Origin: Coptis chinensis
Lineage: Eukaryota > Streptophyta > Magnoliopsida > Ranunculales > Ranunculaceae
Length of the DNA: 64,000 nucleotides
Direction: 5' to 3'
Assembly: GCA_015680905.1 (NCBI GenBank)
Contig: CM027381.1
Span: 54,254,501-54,318,500, forward strand
Shown here: in pieces, positions 34,838 to 47,300 of the stretch
Position numbering within the stretch: position 1 is the first letter of the stretch
Layout: the number at the start of each line of letters is the position of its first letter
Notes under the pieces: generated by a model
Databases searched by the model: none
Told to the model about the DNA's origin: nothing
What the model saw: only the letters and a program-made list of their open reading frames with translations
Made by a program: the position numbers and the translations under genes

Positions 34838-35062
34838 TAGGGTAGGGATCGGGTCGGTTATGGCTATATCCGAATAGTTTCATAATATCCGAACCCGATT
34901 ATATCCGAAATTTAATACCCGAACCCGACTAACCCGATTGGATAACACTAAAAATTCAAAAAAAGCCCAAAAAAATATCCGAACCCGAATCCGATAGACC
35001 TAAATCCGACCCGAATAAGTAAACAGATATAAAAAACGATCCGAACCCGAATTACCTGCCAT
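34838..35062. mobile_element. hAT-like MITE, 225 bp
   Basis: The flanks are direct repeats ACTCACAAA at 34829-34837 and 35063-35071 (9 shared bases; 8 expected for hAT). The ends TAGGGTAGGGATCGGG and CCCGAATTACCTGCCAT are imperfect inverse copies. The interior is rich in CCCGAACCCGA/ATATCCGAA motifs. It sits about 315 bases upstream of the PDH E1-alpha start codon. Confidence 0.8.
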
Positions 35063-35181
35063 ACTCACAAACCCCATTCGAAATATCAAAACATTTCCCT
35101 GGCATTTGGAAAAGTCCACGAACCACGCCCATATCACACCTCCTCTACATCCAGTTCCACATTAATTCTCCGCAACCGTTC

Positions 35182-35188
35182 TATAAAC
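35182..35188 (+). promoter_or_regulatory. TATA box of the PDH E1-alpha gene
   Basis: TATAAAC within TTCTATAAACTAATATG is the only good TATA match in the 300 bases before the start codon. It lies about 190 bases upstream of the ATG. The intervening leader has a (TCT)n run (35304-35326) and a poly(A) run (35336-35357). Functional assignment is inference. Confidence 0.5.
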
Positions 35189-35303
35189 TAATATGACCCT
35201 CCGCATCTCCATGCATCATAACGGTGATTAAACCCATTTCATAATTCTAACAGAAACACCCTGTTCCACACGATCACCCTAAACAAAGAAAACAAATAAA
35301 ACC

Positions 35304-35357
35304 ATCTTCTTCTTCTTCTTCTTCTTGATACCCTCAAAAAAAAAAAAAAAAAAAAAA
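35304..35357. repeat. (TCT)n microsatellite and A22 run in the 5' leader
   Basis: TCTTCTTCTTCTTCTTCTT is followed after ten bases by 22 adenines, all within the presumed 5' untranslated leader of PDH E1-alpha. Both tracts are likely length-variable. Confidence 0.9.
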
Positions 35358-35377
35358 CCAGTCTTGATCTAAAAAAA

Positions 35378-38300
35378 ATGGCACTAATGAAGCACATAAA
35401 GAAATCATCATCCTCTATTCTGAAACCCCTATCAACAAATCTGAGCCGTTCATTCTCCACCACCACAGACACAAATCTCACAATAGAAACATCAATCCCA
35501 TTCACATCCCACAAAATAGACCCACCCTCGAGAAACGTAACAACCTCCCCGTCAGAGCTAATGGACTTTTTCAAAACAATGGTATTAATGAGACGTATGG
35601 AAATAGCAGCAGATTCATTATACAAAGCAAAACTAATACGTGGCTTTTGTCATTTATATGATGGGCAAGAAGCTGTTGCTATTGGTATGGAAGCAGCTAT
35701 AACTAAAAAGGACGCTATTATAACTGCTTATCGTGACCATTGTTTGTTTTTAGGACGTGGTGGGTCGTTAGTTGAGGCATTCTCTGAGTTGATGGGGAGA
35801 AAGGATGGGTGTAGTAAAGGGAAAGGCGGGTCAATGCATTTTTATAAAAAAGAGAGTGGGTTTTTTGGTGGCCATGGGATTGTTGGTGCTCAAGTCCCTT
35901 TAGGTTGTGGGTTGGCTTTTGCTCAGAAGTATAAGAAAGACGGGTGTGTTACTTTCACGTTGTATGGTGACGGTGCTGCGAATCAGGGACAGTTGTTTGA
36001 GGCGCTTAATATGGCGGCTCTTTGGGATTTGCCTGCGATTTTGGTTTGCGAGAATAATCATTGTGAGTATTAGTTTGGATGGTTTTTGGATTGTTTTATT
36101 GTGGTTTATTTGTTTTTTATTTGGTTTTGTAGATGGAATGGGGACTGCGGAATGGAGAGCTGCTAAGAGTCCGGCTTATTATAAGCGCGGTGATTATGTA
36201 CCTGGATTGAAGGTGAGGGGAAATTTATTTTATTCTGCTTATTCTATTCTTTACATTGTATTTGTTTTGCTAAAGTTTTATCACATATAAAACTGTTTAG
36301 AATTAAGAATTGGTTTAATAGGCATTTGTTTGTCTGGTGAAATGAGGTGCATTTGTGCATTGTAGTTCTCGTTGTATGGAAGTTGCAAGTGTGATGGTCA
36401 TTTGTGTATCACACTTTTGGACTTCATGTGGCTCTATGAGTGTATAAGAACCGGTAGGATTGGGTGGTCGGTAGCAAATCTGTGGATTAGTTGTAGTTGT
36501 CTTGTTAATAATTTTGATGAAGCTTCCTATCGGCTGCTAAGTAGGTGGTGTAAATAGTTACAAGGTTGTGATCTGTGATGCTTGCATGCATCTATTTTAA
36601 CAAAATTTGGTTTTACGGAGAAATAGGAAGGAACTAAAATATAACAGCTAAACCTTTCTACACCTCATTTTTACTCATTTTTTGAGCCTCGTCGTGCGAT
36701 GTCTAATTATGCACTAAATATCTCTATTGTTGCTGATAATAATGAGATCTTGTTTAACTTTAACTGATAATTTCATCAGAAATCCGTAGTCTCTTTTGTT
36801 TTACCTTCCATTATGTAAGCTATACCCTCTACGATCCTGCCTTTCTAAGCTGTTCTGGTTACCAATGTGAGGAACAGACGTCAATGAATGATTTAAGAGA
36901 TGCTATGCTCATAAGAAGCCATAAATCCTGTGTTGCATGGGTACGGGTACGAGTGTCGGGTTTGGACACGGGTACGACAATTTGGACACGGCAAGGTCTG
37001 AAAATCAGGACACAGGGACACGGCTAATATTATAATTTTTCTAAAAAGAAATGATTTTAATTCTAAAATATTGAATCTTGAAGAACACACTGTTAAGGGC
37101 TTAAGGTAGTTGGATTCTATAATGATGATGTTTGAAATTGTACCTAGAAATTTAGCTGTATCCACATGAGAAGGCCCATTGGGCTTTGAAAGTTTGAAAC
37201 AATTAGCAGTTATTAGTAGTTAGAGGTTTAAACACCCGTTCTAGAAAAGCCCAGCCCGTATTTTTTGTTTCAAGACTGGCTTATTTGTTATTTCCACCCA
37301 TTTGTTCTTCCTTCTATTTTCCGAAACCCTAGATCTGGTTGTACAGCCACCATGACCAAGCAAGATAGAGAAAGAGAAGAATTGAGACCAAAGAAAAAGA
37401 AGAAAATTTGCGCAAGGGAGACTCACTAGTCAATATTCCTACCTCTCCTCTCTATCTCTTCGAATAAGTTTTTTTTCCCTCTGACTCCGACTCGAATACC
37501 GAATCTGAATCATCATATTGATGTGATTAATCGGTGCGACCTGTTACACGGGACGGACACGAGGGAATTTCGGCGTACCCATGCAACATAACATAAATCT
37601 TTGAGTTTCTTCTTGATGTCTATATAGTGATTGTACGAGGCATGAGATTTTCTTTTAGGTATTTGAGAGGTGATGATCATGCATTTCGAGGCTGTTTTTG
37701 GTTAGGAAAACTTCTGCAACATTTGGATTACATTCGGGAGGTCATTTGGTAGTGCCAAAGGATCGCTCTTGATGTAAAAGAGGCCTTGTATGATTGTGCT
37801 ATTGGGACCTCATCTTTTAGAAGATTGAAGTTCCAAGGTTTTGCTTGTAATTGGGATTCTGCAATGAGATCCTCTTCAACTTTAACTGCTAATTTAAAAT
37901 AATTTGATTTTGTAACTTGGAAGTTGGAACTAACACAACATGAGCCTCTGCTGTTTTACTAGGGGTGGAACTTAGGTCGGGTTAGCCCAAGCCCGATGGA
38001 CTAAAATCCGACTTTTGTTAGTCCTGGGCTATCATGTCAGATCCGTGGTCCGGGCTTGGTTTTGTAAAATCAAAATCCAACTCGGTTTTGGATTGGGCTC
38101 GGGTTATAATATCAAAAAACCGAAAAACCTGAGCCCGTGTGCATATATGTATGTATATATTTCATTCCTTCTAGTTTTGTAAAAAATAAAGTTGAGAATA
38201 TCTATTTTAAAGAAAATAATGTAATCAACAAAGTTAGTTTTCCTTTCAAATAATCAAATCTCTTTGATTTCATTAGAAGATTTCAATTTTAGTGTTTTTT

Positions 38301-41300
38301 ACCTCATAATTCCAAAAAAAATCCGAAAAATTTGACGACCCGACATAACCGGACCCAACCCGAATTCGTCGGGCTTGGGCTGAAAATTTAAGGACCGACT
38401 AGGGACCACCGAATTCGTCGGGCTTGGGCTGAAAATTTAAGGACCGACTAGGGCTTGGTCCCAGGCTCGGATTAAAGCATTTGAAACTTAGGTTGGGCTC
38501 GGGTTATGCCTCAACCCGACCCAACCTGCCCGAGTTCCACCCCTATGTTTTACCCGCCCTTATGTGAGTTATTCCTCTACAAATCTGCCTTTGCAAGATG
38601 TTCTATCTCTCTGGTTCCTTGTGTGAGGGACAGAAGTCCATACATTGTTTAACAGATAGTTTGCTCATAAAAAACTGTAATTATCATGTTTGGTCTTGAT
38701 GTACATTTAGTGTTAGTATGTTTAGTACTATTTCAAAAGTGGGAGTACAGGAACATAATGCATTTTTGAGGTTTTGTCATTTCCCAAAACTCCAAAAGTT
38801 GGGAGTGCCAAAGCGTTGTTCTTGACATAAAGAGAACTTTTTATGATTTGGCTTTGTGGTGCATGCTCATATTTTAGAATTTTGAACTTCCAAGGACTTT
38901 TTGTAATTGGAGAAGGATAATTGATGTAATGTTCTAACATGTGTGGGTTCAGGGTAATGTCCTTCCTTCGTTAGTACCATGTTAGGGCAGGTGAGGTGGA
39001 GTCAAGTAGCTCTTAGGATTTACATAAAAGAAGGATATGTTTTGCCAAACTAAAAAGAATTATAAGTTTTGCGACAACTCGGAATTGGTTCTACTTAAAG
39101 ACTTGAATACTTCCTGTACGTTAACATGGTTGTTTCGAGGAAAGCAATATTAGTTGCTGCATTTGATTGAAGTTACTCTTAATCCTTTATACAGCTTCCA
39201 AGTTTCTGAAGGTTAGCGTTATTCTTGTAAGTTGAAAATCCTTATAGCACGTCCTAGCAATATGGGTTTCTTCATCCTATGAACTTCTGAAAACCGAAGC
39301 ACATGCTGTGTGATGCATGTGTCATAACACTAGCACTTGTAGGTGAAAAGTGGTTGCATTTTCAGATTTGTAAAGTTAATAGTACAAGATTATTTCTCTC
39401 TGTCACATGTACATCATTCCTTCCAACCTTTTTTTCTTCCCTTCTTTTGCTTTACTTTATTTGTATCTACATACTATATGCCATTGAGCGCGTCAGTGAA
39501 TCTAAACCTCAATGCTTGATCAGACTTTATTCAAGTAAAGCCGGAACCTAGATTGTGTGTACCTCCTACAATTCAATCTCGTAGTTAAACCCCCAAAACA
39601 AAAAGGGAAAAGTAATGGTTTTGCTAAAACTTATCTGTAGAAAATCAATTAGAACTGAGAATAGGTTAATAAGCAGTTGTTAGCCTGCTCAAATGAAATG
39701 TAACTATGCATTGTAGTTTTTATTGTATGGAAGTTTGGTGGCTGTTTGCGTATGACACCTTTAGGGTTTCATGTTGGTCCAAGAGTCTTTGAAGTGGCAG
39801 GGGGAGTAGGGGTTGGAAGTAAATATATGGATTAGTTGACATTATCTTGGTAATAATTTTGATTAAGCGTCAAAGGTGCTACTACTTAGGTGGAAAGGAA
39901 GAATTTCCGTCATGGTCCTACAATTCATAGCCACAGTTGTTTGTTTCGTTATATTCAGCAAGTATTTGGAGGTTTATTTCAATTCAAACCAGAAGACTTA
40001 CAGGACACAGAAAGAATAATTAGTTACAGTTGTTTTTAAGTAATTATTTTTAGAATATTTTTGTTACCAATGGATTCTCACATGTGAATGTATTGTAACA
40101 GGTGGACGGTATGGATGCTCTCGCAGTGAAGCAGGCATGCAAGTTTGCAAAGGAGTATGCTCTGAGCAATGGACCTATAGTGAGTACATTGTTTTGGCTT
40201 TCTGTAACCCTTATATGTATCTTCTTCAAATATACGCGAGTGACCTACAATAGACAAGGAAAGTTTGATGCTTTTAATTTAATTTGGATCCATGGAATTG
40301 ATGAACAGAGGAAATTATGATTGGCAATGCATGTAAGATAGGTTGTACGTTGGCAGAAAAGAAGTCTTTCGTGAAACATACGTAAGATAGGTTGTACGTT
40401 GGTAGAACAGGCTTCACTGATAAGACCTTATGATCAAAATAAGATTGATTGGTACTACCTGCTTCACTCGATCAATCTTACGTGAGGTCGGAAGGGAATC
40501 TTAGAATTTGATTTCTTTGTGATATTTATTGTCAGTAAAATGGTTAAATTATTAGGAAAAGAATTAAGTGCGTGTAAGGAAAGAGAAAAGAAGAGAGCAG
40601 AGAGAAAAAGGTCAAGAAACTGCAGATAACATGCGATCTAAAGGTTAATCATTCAAGGCAGTTTTCTTTATAGTTCTCCATGAATTTTAACATCATTTAG
40701 GATCCCTGGATTTGAAGAGTCAAGGAAGTTATCAATACATGTAAGATAGGTTGTGCGTTGATAGATAAGAAGGCTTTGGTAACAAGACCTCAAGATCAAA
40801 ATTACATTGTTTGACTACTTGCTTCCCTCGATTAATCTCTTGTGAAGTTCGAAGAGAGTCTTGGATTTAGATTTTATTCATTTGATCTATTGCCAGTAAA
40901 GGTTTAAATATTAAGAAAAAGATGCAAGATAGAAGATGTGTGACTCAGCTAAAGAAGTACCCTTAGGGAAAGAGAATAATAGAGCAGAGACATAAGAGTC
41001 GAGAAACTAAAGATTGCTTGTGAAGACTAAATCACTAAAGCAGTTTCTTGTCGAGTTCTTCATGCAATGTGATGAAAAGGAATATTCAGAAATATAGGTA
41101 TTTGCTTTTACCGTCTCTAACTGAAGTGATTTTTCCAAGCGTGTACTCTGAGTGCCCCCAATTCAGGCGGTTGCACGTGTTGGAAAATTGAGTATATCTT
41201 AGTTATGGAGTGCACAGCCATTGCACCAATAGTTGAAGTTCTTTAGGTATGTCTTAGCTTTCATATAAGCTGATTGTCACGTCTTCTTCAAATTGTGAAT

Positions 41301-44300
41301 TCAGGCTTGCCTGGTATATCATGTGCAGTTGCGTTTAGAGAAGTGATAGTGCATAACCGTTCCTATGCATCCCTTCATGGTTGCTTTGGTACCAACCAAG
41401 AAAAACACCACAACCCAATTTAAACAGATAATTATAAAGAAGAGAGAAGGGAAAATGGAAAAGGGGTTTCTAACTGACGGGGATTTGGGGACTCTCTCGC
41501 TCAATTGTTTTCCGATGTTCTTAGTGGAACCATGTCAAGGTTTTACTGTCGATTGGATAACATTTGAGAGGATGGATTTTACTTTATGAGTGGAGTTTCT
41601 GAAGATGATGGACAAATAGGTCAGAGATACAGTGGCGTCCATTGATTATAGCAATTGCAGATAAAAAAACTGGGTGGAAAAACGTGTGCAGTTATGGATG
41701 TTTTGATTGATGTCAAAGAAAGTAGATTTGAGAAATTTCTATTCCTAAAGTTTTTTTCCAAAATAAAAGTGGATCTATCGTGATCTGTGTTCCTTCAAGT
41801 ATATTGATATGTGAGAATGGTGGGGGTATATCCAGAAGTTTCAAGTGTGAAATTTCTGCAATTTGTTGAAGACTCCAAATTTCATTCTGATGATTGAAGT
41901 CTGAATCACTTAGGCAGTGAGAGTTGAGAGTTCTGCCAGAATATGATGATGTTAATTTTCAAAAGGGTCAGAAGTGAGTGGGATCGGTGTGAGGCACGGC
42001 GGGTTGACTTGGGAAAGTCATTTTACTGAAGTCCATATACAAACTATCTTAGCGAGGATCGATTGACATCGTTTTCTCCAACACAAAGAAGTGAAAAATT
42101 TAGTTATTTATCTATTTTACTAGCTTGAATTAATTTGTAGGTAAACCTATAAACCAACTGACACAATCAGATTCTAACCCAAAATATAAATTTTACTGTA
42201 GATTGGTAGATTTATCAGATTTTCTCCTAACAAAATACCAACGATTTCACGTTTGTTTCCGTTCAACATATCATGGACTACACCGACAGATATTTTGTAA
42301 CCTCTATTAAAATGTTAGCCCAAGGGTACTTTGGTGGTTTAACCAAACAATAAAATTGATTTAAAAAGCCAAAAAATCCCTAATCATTCACTTCATACCA
42401 AAACCCTAATCCTGTGTCTCCAAAACAGTAGAGTCACCCAAATCTTTGCTTCTCTCTTTCTAACCTTTAATCAGTCTTATTTTTTCTTTGAATCTTGGCC
42501 TCGGAGGAGTAGCCAGTATGAGTTATTAATTTTTGATGGAGTTTTTCCACCAATCTTCTTATGTCATATGGCTTAGTTATGAGGCACATATTTATACATC
42601 TCTTGCAATCTCTCAATTTTGAGTGTTTTTTTGTTCAGAGATGTTCTGAGGTTGTTTTAGTGCAACTTATTTTAGTACTTCTATTTATTGTCCAAATGAG
42701 CCTTGGATATTTTTCTTGATTTTTTTTTATTGCCTTAAAATTACCAGATGTGGAATAGAGTCCGAATTTGTGGACAGACTTGTCCACAAACAGCACAATT
42801 CTATTGGTTAACAGTTTTTTGGTCGGTTTAACTTTTTTTTTTGGGCAAGAGGGCACGATTTTTTTTGGGCAGCCACTCCACCAATAAGAAGCTGAGGTCT
42901 TGTGGACAGCAAACAGTTGCTTGTCCACAAATTTATTCTGATGTGGAATAATGCTTAGACCATGTATGGTTCAGACAGATGCGTATAATAAGAAGGGTTT
43001 TTTTTTTTTTTTGCATTTCATTGTGCTGAAGAGCCTCTTCTCGAATTTTGTTTGAGGGGAAAGAAAAATGGAATTTTGTTATCAGTTCCTTGTTCTAGAT
43101 TGTTTGAAGAAGGAATGTAGGATTTTTCATCTCTGTTTCTTACCCAGACTGATGCGGATATTTTCTTTGATTAAATGTTGTTTTCAATGATTGGTTTATA
43201 ATAAGTGGCCAAATAATTTGTCCGCTATCCGTAGAAAGGTGTTAACCAATTGAAACTGTGCCGTAATCCTTTATAATTTTAATCAAGAGTGTCTTTTTGC
43301 ATTGAACTTGATGGTGAGACTAACACAGTTGTATTGAAGTCTTGAGAGAAAGACATGATCAAGTAGATTGGGAAAATTTCTATTCCTAAAGTTATATGGA
43401 TGTTTTGGCTGATGTCAAAGAAAGTAGATTTGGGAAATTTCTATTCCTAAAGTTTTTTTCTAGAATAAAAGTGGATCTATTGTGATCTGTGTTCCTTCAG
43501 GTATATTGATCTGTGAGAACGGTGGGGGTATATCCAGAAGTTTCATGTGTGAAATTTCTGGTTGATAGATGCAATTTGTTGAAGATTCCATATTTCATTC
43601 TGACGATTGAAGTCTGTCTGAATCACTTAGGCAGCAAGAGTTGAGAGTTTTGCTGGAATATGATGATGTTAATTTTCAAAAGGGTCGGAGGTGAGTGGGA
43701 TCGGTGTGAGTCACGGCGGGTTGACTCGGGAAAGCCATTTATTGAAGTCCATATACAAACTATCTTAGCGAGGATCAATTGCCATTGTTTTCTCCAACGC
43801 AAAGAAGTGAAAAATTTAGTTATTTATCCATTTTACTAGCTTGAATTAATTTGTAGGCAAACCTATAAACCAACTGACACAATCAGATTCTAACCCAAAA
43901 TATAAATTTTAATGTAGATTGGTAGATTTATCAGATTTTCTCCTAACAAAATACCAACGATTTCACGTTTGTTTCCGTTCAACATATCATGGACTACACC
44001 GACAGATATTTTGTAACCTCTATTAAAATGTTAGCCCAAGGGTACTTTGGTGGTTTAACCAAACAATAAAATTGATTTAAAAAGCCAAAAAATCCCTAAT
44101 CATTCACTTCATACCAAAACCCTAATCCGTAGTCTCCAAAACAGTAGAGTCACCCAAATCTTTGCTTCTCTCTTTCTAACCTTTAATCAGTCTTATTTTT
44201 CTTTGAATCTTGGCCTCTCAGAGTAGCCGTATGAGTTATTAATTTTTGATGGAGTTTTTCCACCAATCTTTTTATGTCATATGGCTTAGTTATGAGGCAC

Positions 44301-47300
44301 ATATTTATACATCTCTTGCAATCTCTCAATTTTGAGTGTTTTTTTGTTCAGAGATGTTCTGAGGTTGTTTTTAGTGCGACTTATTTTAGTACTTCTATTT
44401 ATCGTCCAAATGAGCCTTGGATATTTTTCTTGATTTTTTTTTATTGCCTTAAAATTACCAGATGTGGAATAGAGTCCGAATTTGTGGACAGACTTGTCCA
44501 CAAACAGCACAATTCTATTGGTTAACAGTTTTTTCGGTCAGTTTAACAGTTTTTGAGGCAAGAGGGCACGCAGTTTTTTGGGCAGACCACTCCACCAATA
44601 AGAATTTGAGGTCTTGTGGACAAAGAAGCAGTTGCTTGTCCACAAATTTATTCGATGTGGAATAATGCTTAGACCATGTATGGTTAGACAGATCATTATA
44701 ATAAAAGGTTTTTTTTTTTTTTTTTCATTTGTCTTTGAAGAGCCTCTTCTCGAATTTTGTTTGAGGGGAAAGAAAAATGGAATTTTGTTATCAGTTCCTT
44801 GTTCTAGATTGTTTGAAGAAGGAATGTAGGATTTTTCATCTCTGTTTCTTACCCAGACTGATGCGGATATTTTCTTTGATTAAATGTTGTTTTCAATGAT
44901 TGGTTTATAATAAGTGGCCAAATAATTTGTCCGCTATCCGTAGAAAGGTGTTAACCAATTGAAACTGTGCCATAATCCTTTATAATTTTAATCAAGAGTG
45001 TCTTTTTGCATTGAACTTGATGGTGAGACTAACACAGTTGTATTGAAGTCTTGAGAGAAAGACATGATCAAGTAGATTGGGAAAATTTCTATTCCTAAAG
45101 TTATATGGATGTTTTGGCTGATGTCAAAGAAAGTAGATTTGGGAAATTTCTATTCCTAAAGTTTTTTTCTAGAATAAAAGTGGATCTATTGTGATCTGTG
45201 TTCCTTCAGGTATATTGATCTGTGAGAACGGTGGGGGTATATCCAGAAGTTTCATGTGTGAAATTTCTGGTTGATAGATGCAATTTGTTGAAGATTCCAT
45301 ATTTCATTCTGACGATTGAAGTTTGTCTGAATCACTTAGGCAGCAAGAGTTGAGAGTTTTGCTGGAATATGATGATGTTAATTTTCAAAAGGGTCAGAGG
45401 TGAGTGGGATCGGTGTGAGTCACGGCGGGTTGACTTGGGAAAGCCATTTATTGAAGTCCATATACAAACTATCTTAGCGAGGATCGATTGCCATTGTTTT
45501 CTCCAACGCAAAGAAGTGAAAAATTTAGTTATTTATCCATTTTACTAGCTTGAATTAATTTGTAGGCAAACCTATAAACCAACTGGCACAATCAGATTCT
45601 AACCCAAAATATAAATTTTAATGTAGATTGGTGGTAACCAAACAATAAAATTGATTGAAAAAGCCAAAAAATTCCTAATCATTCACTTCATACCAAAACC
45701 ATAAGCTTGTAGTCTCCAAAACTGTAGTCACCCAAATCGTTGCTTCTCTCTTTCTAACCTTTAATCAGTCTTATTTTTCTTTGAATCTTTGCCTCTCAGA
45801 GTAGCTGTATGTGTTATTAATTTTTGATGGAGTTTTTCCACCAATCTTCCTATGTCATATGGCTTAGTTATGAGGCACATATTTATACATCTCTTGCAAT
45901 CTCTCAATTTTGAGTGTTTTTTTGTTCAGAGATGTTCTGAGGTTGTTTTCAGTGGGACTTATTTTAGTACTTCTATTTGTCGTCCAAATCAGCCTTGGAT
46001 ATTTTTCCTAATTTTTTTTATTTTTCCTAATTTTTTTTATTGCCTGAAAATTACCAAATGTGGAATAATGGTTAGACCATGTATGGTTCAGACAGAGGCG
46101 TATAATAAGAAGGGTTTTTTTTTTTTTTTTGCATTTCATTGTGCTGAAAAGCCTCCTCTCGAATTTTGTTTGAGGGGAAAGAAAGATGAAATTTTGTTAT
46201 CAGTTCCTTGTTCTAGATTGTTTGAAGAAGGAATGTAGGATTTTCCATCTTTGTTTCTTACCCAGACTGATTCGGATATTTTATTTTCTTAAATGTTGTT
46301 TTCAATGATTGGTTTATAATAAGTGGCCAAATAATTTGTCCGCTATCTGTTGAAAGGTGTTAACCAAATGAAACTGTGCCATAATCCCTTATAATTTTAA
46401 TCAAGAGCGTCTTTTTGTATTGAACTTGATGGTGAGACTAACACGTATTGAAGTTTGAAACGAACTTATAGCCGTGTAGGTCGTTTTGAGAGAAAGACAT
46501 GATCAAGTAGATTTGGGAAATTTCTATTCCTAAAGTTATATGGATGTTTTGGCTGATGTCAAAGAAAGTAGATTTGGGAAATTTCTATTCCTAAAGTTTT
46601 TCTCCAGAATAAAAGTGGATATATTGTGATCTGTGTTCCTTCAGGTATATTGATCTGTGAGAACGGTGGGGGTATATCCAGAAGTTTTATGTGTGAAATT
46701 TCTGGTTGATAGATGCAATATGTTGAAGATTCCATATTTCATTCTGACGATTGAAGTCTGTATGAATCACTTAGGCAGCGAGAGTTGAGAGTTTTGCCCG
46801 AATATGATAATGTTAATTTTCAAAAGGGTCAGAGGTAGTGGGATCGGTGTGAGTCACGGCGGGTTGACTCGGGAAAGTCAATTACTGAAGTCTATATACA
46901 AACTATCTTAGCTGGGATCGATTGGCATTGTTTTCTCCAACACAAAGAAGTGAAAAATTTAGTTATTTATCTATTTTACTAGCTTGAATTAATTTGTTGG
47001 CAAACCTATAAACCAATTGGCACAATCAGAACCCAGAATATAAATTTTAATGTAGATTGGTGGATTTATCAGATTTTCTTTTAACAAAATATCAACGATT
47101 TCATGTTTGTTTCCGTTTAACATATCATGGACTGCACCGACAGATATTTTGCAACCTCTATTAAAATGTTAGCCCAAGGGTACTTTGGTAGTTTAACCAA
47201 ACAATAAAATTGATTTAAAAAGCCAAAAAATCCCTAGTCATTCACTTCATACCAAAACCCTAATCCTATAGTGTCCAAAACAGTAGAGTCACCCAAATCT

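Larger units (their letters stand above)
36213..40101 (+). other. Intron 2 of PDH E1-alpha (3.9 kb)
   Basis: It begins GTGAGG after PGLK and ends TGTAACAG before VDGMD. It contains two hAT-like elements (36928-37591, 37960-38545) and old internal duplications. The stretch 36745-37863 is a diverged tandem partner of 37864-38925, and 36300-36560 partners 39655-39890. Outside these no coding sequence is supported; the short frames at 36372-36557 and 39303-39551 are unsupported. Confidence 0.85.

Noticed and set aside
36063-36290. Continuation of the E1-alpha exon-1 frame and the overlapping 127-residue frame at 35907-36290
   Set aside because: A GTGAGT donor at 36063 and an acceptor before 36133 restore the conserved [17 protein letters not shown] sequence; the other frame is a shadow.
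42635-46238. Recurring open frames in the intron-3 array (42635-42928, 44286-44510, 45852-46238 and others) that look like a small repeated gene
   Set aside because: The frames lie on both strands, change between units by indels, cross a MITE in units 1-2 and match no domain; they are by-products of the repeat.
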